Assembly: GCF_001650735.1 (NCBI RefSeq)
Contig: NZ_LXVY01000034.1
Location: 310,001 to 374,000, forward strand
Source: Sphingomonas sp. TDK1
Lineage (GTDB): Bacteria > Pseudomonadota > Alphaproteobacteria > Sphingomonadales > Sphingomonadaceae
DNA: 64,000 nt
Reading direction: 5' to 3'
Below the pieces are notes generated by a model, which did no database searches, was not told where the DNA came from, and saw nothing but the letters and a program-made list of their open reading frames with translations. How positions within the stretch are numbered: the first letter of the stretch is position 1; each line of letters opens with the position of its first letter. Positions 59,480 to 64,000 of this stretch are shown here, one piece after another. Position numbers and translations under genes: made by a program.

Positions 59480-61480
59480 ATGTCCAGCATGGTCGGTACG
59501 GTACTCAAAGGCGCGTTGTTGTTCGCCGGTGTTTCGGGACTGGCGGCCTCCTCGCAGGTAACCCCTGCGATGCTGGCGGCCCTGGCAGGCGGCTTCGTGC
59601 CCCAGGCGCAGGCGCAATATGATCCGGTGAGTACGGCGCTGGTCGAATGGAAGCGTCTGCAGCAATCGGACAATTACGCCTTTTCCGACTATGCCAATTT
59701 CCTGCTCGCCCATCCCGGCTGGCCCGGCGAGAAGAGCCGGCGGGCGGCTGCCGAGACGATCCTCGACAGCGGCGCGACGATGCCGGACCTTGCCATCCGC
59801 TTCTTCACCCGTTTCCCGCCGATCACCCCGGCCGGCCGGCTGCGCTATGCCGAGGCGCTCGCCGCCACGGGGCGTCGCGCCGAGGCGGAGGACCAGGCAC
59901 GCCGGGTATGGCGATCGGGCGTTCTGCGCAGCGCCGACGAAAGCAGGCTCCTCGCCTCCTTCGGCACCGCGCTCCGGCCTGCGGACCATGACGCGCGCGA
60001 GGACATGTTGCTGTGGCAGGGTGCGACGAGCATCGCGACGCGGCAGCTGCCCTTCACCTCGCCCGAGCTCCGCCCGGTGTTCGACGCGCGGATCGCCTAT
60101 CGCACCAACGCCTATGACGCTGCGACCAAGGCGAGCCTCGCGGAGGCGCGCGGCGGCTCCGACCATGGCTATATCGCCGATCGCGCGCGCTGGCTCGGCC
60201 AGACCGGCCAGACGCAGCTGATGCGGTCGTACCTCGCCCAGCCGCGCCGCATGGCCGGCTTCCCGGGCGATCCGGAGAAATGGTACGAAGTGCTGCTGTC
60301 GGCGGCCCGAGGCGCTCTGGCGGACGGGCAGTACGACCTCGCCTATCGCATCGCATCGCAGGTCGACGACGCCTTCCCTTCCGGCACCGATGTCGGCGAT
60401 CTCTCGCTGGGCGTGCGCGACGATTATACCAGCCTCACCTGGCTGGCGGGCACGGTCGCGCTCTACAATCTCGGCCGGCCGAACGATGCGGTCGGCATGT
60501 TCGCGCGCTACGGCCATGGCTCCAAGACCCCGGGCACGCAGTCCAAGGGCCTGTATTGGGCCGGACGCGCGGCGGAAGCGGCGGGGAATGCGACCGGCGC
60601 GCGCAGCTATTATGCGAGCGCGGGCGGTTTCCCGGACCTGTTCTACGGCCAGCTCGCGGTCGAACGCCTCGGCCAGCCGCTGCGGGGGCCCCGCGATCTC
60701 AGCGGCAAGACTGCTTCGCCTGGGGCCCGTGAGGCATTCTATCGCCGCGAGCTCGTCCGCGCGGCGCAGCTGCTCGGCCAGATGGGCAACCGCAGCGACC
60801 AGAGCCTGTTCCTCCGCAAGATCGCCGAGGATGCGACGACCGAGGACGACCATCTCCTCGCCGCCGACCTCAGCCGCACCCTCGGCCGGCCGGATCTGGG
60901 CGTGATGGTCGGGCGGAGCGCGCTGCAGAACGGCCTTTCGGACTACAGCGCCGCCGGCTATCCCTCGGTGAAGGTGCCGGAGGGTCAGCGTGACTATTGG
61001 ACCATCATCCACGCCATCGCCCGCCAGGAGAGCCAGTTCAACCGTGACGCGGTGAGTCGCGCGGGTGCACGCGGTCTGATGCAGCTCATGCCGGGCACTG
61101 CGCGCGAAACGGCAGGCAAGCTCGGCATGGGCTACGACCCCGGCGCGCTCAACACCGATACGGACTACAACATCCAGCTCGGCTCCAGCTATTTCCAGCG
61201 GATGCTGAACTATTATGGCGGCTGCTATCCGCTGGCCGTCGCCGCCTACAACGCCGGGCCTGGCAATGTGAACAAGTGGCTCAATGCCTATGGTGACCCG
61301 CGCCTGCCGGACGGCGACATGGTGCGCTGGATCGAGCAGATCCCGATCTTCGAGACAAAGAACTATGTCCAGCGCGTGCTGGAGAACGCCGTGGTCTACG
61401 ACCTCATGAACCCGTCCTATGCGCGCAGCAAGGGGACGGCGAACCTAAGCTGGTATCTGGGCAAGAGCCGGCCGGGCTGA
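59480..61480 (+). CDS. Soluble lytic transglycosylase (SLT family)
   Basis: 666 residues from the ATG at 59480; a second ATG three codons on is possible. An N-terminal hydrophobic signal ends near AQAQYDP, so the protein is periplasmic. A long alpha-superhelical, TPR-like domain (residues ~40-480) forms the doughnut typical of Slt70. The catalytic domain at the C-terminus has ARQESQFNRDAVSRAGARGLMQLMPGTA, with the catalytic Glu in RQES, and AVAAYNAGPGNVNKWL. It cleaves the glycan chains of peptidoglycan to 1,6-anhydro products. Confidence 0.94.
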   Translation: MSSMVGTVLKGALLFAGVSGLAASSQVTPAMLAALAGGFVPQAQAQYDPVSTALVEWKRLQQSDNYAFSDYANFLLAHPGWPGEKSRRAAAETILDSGATMPDLAIRFFTRFPPITPAGRLRYAEALAATGRRAEAEDQARRVWRSGVLRSADESRLLASFGTALRPADHDAREDMLLWQGATSIATRQLPFTSPELRPVFDARIAYRTNAYDAATKASLAEARGGSDHGYIADRARWLGQTGQTQLMRSYLAQPRRMAGFPGDPEKWYEVLLSAARGALADGQYDLAYRIASQVDDAFPSGTDVGDLSLGVRDDYTSLTWLAGTVALYNLGRPNDAVGMFARYGHGSKTPGTQSKGLYWAGRAAEAAGNATGARSYYASAGGFPDLFYGQLAVERLGQPLRGPRDLSGKTASPGAREAFYRRELVRAAQLLGQMGNRSDQSLFLRKIAEDATTEDDHLLAADLSRTLGRPDLGVMVGRSALQNGLSDYSAAGYPSVKVPEGQRDYWTIIHAIARQESQFNRDAVSRAGARGLMQLMPGTARETAGKLGMGYDPGALNTDTDYNIQLGSSYFQRMLNYYGGCYPLAVAAYNAGPGNVNKWLNAYGDPRLPDGDMVRWIEQIPIFETKNYVQRVLENAVVYDLMNPSYARSKGTANLSWYLGKSRPG

Positions 61481-61494
61481 TAGCGCGGGCGACG

Positions 61495-61974
61495 ATGAAC
61501 GATCGCCCCAACTATATCACGCCCGCAGGCTATGCGGCACTCAAGGCCGAGTATGACCAGCTGTTCGGGCAGGAACGCCCCAAGCTGGTCGAGACCATCT
61601 CCTGGGCGGCGGGCAATGGCGATCGCTCGGAAAACGGCGATTACATCTATGGCCGCAAGCGGCTGCGCGAGATCGATCGGCGGCTGGGCTTTCTCGCCCG
61701 GCGGATGAAGGCGGCCAAGGTGGTCGATCCCAGCCGGCAGGAGGATCGCAGCGGCGTGTTCTTCGGCGCCTGCGTGACCATCGCCGACGAGGAAGACAAC
61801 CATCGCACGCTCACGCTGGTCGGCGATGACGAGGCCGATGCCGCCAAGGGGCTGGTTGGCTGGAACGCACCGCTGGCTCGCGCACTGCGCGGCGCTCGCA
61901 TTGGCGATCTGCGCCGGGTGACGCTGCCCGCCGGCGAACGTGAATATGAAGTGCTGGCGATCACCTATCCCTGA
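61495..61974 (+). CDS. greB: Transcription elongation factor GreB
   Basis: 159 residues. GreB helps RNA polymerase cleave the transcript after backtracking. The N-terminal coiled coil carries the acidic tip in AAGNGDRSENGDYIYGRKRLREIDRRLGFL, which matches GreB rather than GreA. The C-terminal FKBP-like domain (VFFGACVTIADEEDNHRTLTLVGDDEA) completes it. It starts 14 bp after the transglycosylase stop. Confidence 0.95.
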   Translation: MNDRPNYITPAGYAALKAEYDQLFGQERPKLVETISWAAGNGDRSENGDYIYGRKRLREIDRRLGFLARRMKAAKVVDPSRQEDRSGVFFGACVTIADEEDNHRTLTLVGDDEADAAKGLVGWNAPLARALRGARIGDLRRVTLPAGEREYEVLAITYP

Positions 61975-62051
61975 CGCGCCGGGGACTGCCATAGTTGCGG
62001 CGGGCCGTTCCCGTGCCCCGCTGCCGAATTGTGCCAGACTGCTACAGGTAA

Positions 62052-62081
62052 TGTCGGTCCGACACGGCGGGCGTGTATAAA
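62052..62081 (+). promoter_or_regulatory. Possible acyP promoter with dyad
   Basis: TGTCGG-T-CCGACA (62052-62064) is a 13-base dyad, followed at 62076-62081 by TATAAA, a good -10 element. The -35 at the expected distance is poor and overlaps the dyad, so an activator or repressor site is possible. The acyP ribosome site AAGGGAG follows directly. Confidence 0.35.
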
Positions 62082-62089
62082 GGGAGCAT

Positions 62090-62368
62090 ATGGCGCAGCA
62101 GCGAATCCTGGTTTCGGGACGGGTACAGGGGGTCGGCTATCGCGACTGGGTGGTGCGTACCGCCCAGCGCGGAGGGCTGACCGGTTGGGTGCGCAATCTG
62201 CGCGATGGGCGCGTGGAGATTGTCGCCGCGGGGGAAGACACCGCGCTCGGTCTCTTCGTCGAGGCGTGTCGTGAAGGCCCGCCCATGGCGCGTGTTGAGC
62301 ATGTCGATAGCGAAGCGGTGGCCGAGGATAAGGTGCACAAGGGCTTTACCAAACGGTTCACCGCCTGA
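62090..62368 (+). CDS. acyP: Acylphosphatase
   Basis: 92 residues, the usual length. The enzyme hydrolyses carboxyl-phosphate bonds such as acetyl phosphate. The active-site signature VSGRVQGVGYRDWVVRTAQRGGL has the catalytic Arg in GVGYR, and the conserved Asn is in GWVRNLRDGRVEIV. It is cytosolic. The ATG follows AAGGGAG. Confidence 0.96.
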   Translation: MAQQRILVSGRVQGVGYRDWVVRTAQRGGLTGWVRNLRDGRVEIVAAGEDTALGLFVEACREGPPMARVEHVDSEAVAEDKVHKGFTKRFTA

Positions 62369-62378
62369 TCCACGCCCT

Positions 62379-62970
62379 TCAGGGTTCGGCCAGCGCCGTG
62401 CAGTCGCCGCCTAGATGCTGGCCGAACATCGGGCCATCCGTGCCTAATTCCGCCGGCGGTTCCTTACCGATCTGATAGCGGAAGGCGGGGCTGTCTTCCG
62501 CATCCGCATCGATGAGTCACGCATCCTGACCATCCACCTTAGCAAGGCCGACCACCTTCAGCGTAAAGCGTCCCATGCCCTTGTCGTACTGGAAAAAGGG
62601 CAGCTCGTAGGTTTTCCCCTCCGCCAACGGCAGCGCGGCGAAGGCCAATCCCACAAGATTGCCATCCCACACTGCGCCCGGTGCGGAGATCGCCACGGCG
62701 CAGCACGAAATGATCGCGCATGTCGAAATTTTCCGTCGCCGAGGCGGTGGTGGACGACAATGTCCCAGACAGGCGTATTGCGCCGTCCATCGCAGGACGG
62801 GCGCGCTGCCAGGTCTGGCCGATCGGCTTGTCGGCGCGAGTCAGCGCATAGCAGGCGCACCCCTCGCGAAGCCTGATACCGTGATCCGGCAACGGCATGC
62901 CAGCGACCGGAAGCGGTGCAAGTACCGTACGGCTCCGCAGGTAGAGGCCCGTACTATAGCAGCGACACAC
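62379..62970 (-). pseudogene. Degraded gene for an exported protein (frameshift and stop)
   Basis: Coding-like sequence on the minus strand is split over frames. The first part (TGLYLRSRTVLAPLPVAG through SATENFDMRDHFVLRR, from about 62960 to 62700) continues in another frame as CAVAISAPGAVWDGNLVGLA and YELPFFQYDKGMGRFTLKVV. That frame then meets a TGA near 62527 after VDGQDA and continues as LIDADAEDSPAFRYQIGKE to CTALAEP at 62379. A frameshift and a nonsense codon (TGG to TGA would restore Trp) explain the pattern. The intact parent resembles small periplasmic proteins with a DUF3108-like end, but I am not sure. No functional start is clear. Confidence 0.6.
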
Positions 62971-63026
62971 CCTAGAAAAGCGAGCGCCGGATCAAGCCCC
63001 AAGGGCTCGAACCGGCGCGTAGGAAA

Positions 63027-64000
63027 TCAGCGCGTCAGCTTTTTGTAGGCAAGCGCGGTAGGACGATCGGCGGCATCGCCCAGGCGACGGCGCTTGTCTT
63101 CCTCATAGGCTTCGAAATTGCCCTCGAACCATTCGACATGGCTGTTGCCCTCGAAGGCGAGGATGTGAGTGGCGAGACGATCGAGGAAGAAGCGATCGTG
63201 GCTGATCACAACGGCGCAGCCCGCGAAATTCTCGATCGCCTCTTCCAGCGCGCCCAGCGTTTCCACGTCGAGGTCGTTGGTCGGTTCGTCGAGCAACAGC
63301 ACGTTGCCGCCACGCTTGAGCATCTTGGCGATGTTGACGCGGTTGCGCTCACCACCGGAGAGCTTGCCGACGATCTTCTGCTGATCCGCGCCCTTGAAGT
63401 TGAACGCGCCCACATAGGCACGCGTCGACTGATCGTGGCCGTTGATCTTCATGTAATCGAGGCCGTCGGAGATTTCCTGCCAGACATTCTTGCTGTCGTC
63501 GAGGTGATCGCGGCTCTGGTCGACATAGCCGAGGCGCACGGTCGAGCCGATGTCGATCTCGCCCGAGTCCGGGGTTTCCTGGCCGGTGAGCAGCTTGAAC
63601 AGCGTCGACTTGCCCGCGCCGTTCGGCCCGATAACGCCGACGATGCCGCCCGGCGGCAGCATGAACGAGAGATTCTCGAACAGGAGTTTGTCGCCGTACG
63701 CCTTGGAGATGTTTTTGGCCTCAATCACCTTGCCGCCCAGGCGCTCGGGCACCTGGATGACGATCTGGGCCTTGCCCGGCGTGCGGTTTTCCTGGCTCGC
63801 GACCAGCTGCTCGAACTTGGCGATACGCGCCTTCGACTTGGTCTGGCGGGCCTTGGCGCCCTGCCGGATCCATTCCAACTCGTCCTTGATCGCCTTCTGA
63901 CGGCCGGTGGCCTCACGGTCTTCCTGCTCGAGGCGCTTGGCCTTTTTCTCAAGATAGGTCGAGTAGTTGCCTTCGTACGGGAAATACTTGCCGCGGTCGA
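63027..64000 (-). CDS. ettA: Energy-dependent translational throttle protein EttA, 3' part
   Basis: An ABC-F protein whose first part lies beyond the window end. The visible ~324 residues contain the end of the first cassette's arm/linker region (RGKYFPYEGNYSTYLEKKAKRL, LEWIRQGAKARQTKSKARI) and the whole second cassette. That cassette has Walker A GPNGAGKSTLFKLL, ABC signature LSGGERNR, Walker B VLLLDEPTNDLD and the His switch ISHDRFFLDRL. The C-terminus (EAYEEDKRRRLGDAADRPTALAYKKLTR) is typical of EttA, which gates the first translation step according to ATP/ADP ratio. There is no membrane segment. Confidence 0.96.
   Translation of the reverse strand, partial: DRGKYFPYEGNYSTYLEKKAKRLEQEDREATGRQKAIKDELEWIRQGAKARQTKSKARIAKFEQLVASQENRTPGKAQIVIQVPERLGGKVIEAKNISKAYGDKLLFENLSFMLPPGGIVGVIGPNGAGKSTLFKLLTGQETPDSGEIDIGSTVRLGYVDQSRDHLDDSKNVWQEISDGLDYMKINGHDQSTRAYVGAFNFKGADQQKIVGKLSGGERNRVNIAKMLKRGGNVLLLDEPTNDLDVETLGALEEAIENFAGCAVVISHDRFFLDRLATHILAFEGNSHVEWFEGNFEAYEEDKRRRLGDAADRPTALAYKKLTR

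Noticed and set aside
1..64000. Mobile elements, CRISPR arrays, phage genes or defence islands
   Set aside because: No transposase, integrase, spacer-repeat pattern or restriction gene is visible; the gene order is of ordinary chromosomal type.

Overview
The window is a GC-rich, gene-dense piece of an alphaproteobacterial chromosome. Gene content and order point to a sphingomonad (Sphingomonas or a close relative). Supporting this are the dusB-ntrB-ntrC-ntrY-ntrX-hfq-hflX order typical of alphaproteobacteria, a CckA-type cell-cycle kinase, RegB/RegA, a fused IspDF, a COQ10-like protein next to lipA, and a double-length Hfq. Start and stop codons of neighbouring genes overlap many times. I see no insertion sequence, integrase, phage gene, CRISPR array, rRNA or tRNA. 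It reads as core chromosome with a few accessory spots.

Layout. 1-5.7 kb: the 3' part of a serine hydrolase, a small membrane-anchored protein, an M17 aminopeptidase, a membrane GGDEF-EAL protein and tpiA. 5.8-13.3 kb: ppiD, then the tryptophan genes trpE, trpG, trpD and trpC and the molybdopterin gene moaC, with two small exported cysteine-containing proteins around trpG. 13.3-17.3 kb: a sulfur-assimilation operon of cobA-type methyltransferase, a DUF2849 protein, cysI, a DUF934 protein and cysH. 17.3-19.8 kb: an OprB-like porin divergent from an RcnR-like metal sensor across one CsoR/RcnR-type palindrome, then a fructosamine-kinase-like gene. 19.8-26.5 kb (minus strand): a tightly coupled cyoA-cyoB-cyoC-cyoD-surf1-regB-regA cluster. 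It encodes a bo3-type quinol oxidase together with a redox-sensing two-component system.

26.6-38.4 kb: an MFS carrier and mazG, then on the minus strand dusB-ntrB-ntrC, ntrY-ntrX, a 530-bp stretch with a possible small gene, and hfq-hflX. Hfq has two complete Sm domains in one chain. 38.5-42.8 kb: ispDF, a CinA-type amidase, coq10-like, lipA, carbonic anhydrase and a small membrane protein. 42.9-54.5 kb: ppk2, a D-2-hydroxyacid dehydrogenase, aspS, rnd with an I78-type inhibitor lipoprotein, a cyclopropane fatty acid synthase, a photolyase, a lipid-kinase-family protein and valS. 54.6-64 kb: a receiver-only protein next to cckA, a DUF2062 protein, smpB, dapA, a soluble lytic transglycosylase, greB, acyP, a degraded exported-protein gene and the 3' part of ettA.

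Functionally the window holds aromatic amino-acid and sulfur assimilation, quinol oxidation with its redox regulator, nitrogen regulation with RNA-chaperone control, isoprenoid and lipoate synthesis, and translation. I did not find a convincing new multi-gene system. The best leads are the tandem Hfq, the metal-sensor operator shared with a porin, the oxidase-RegBA operon, a structured region with a 54-codon frame upstream of hfq, and hairpins that cover the mazG ribosome-binding site and lie just upstream of dusB.
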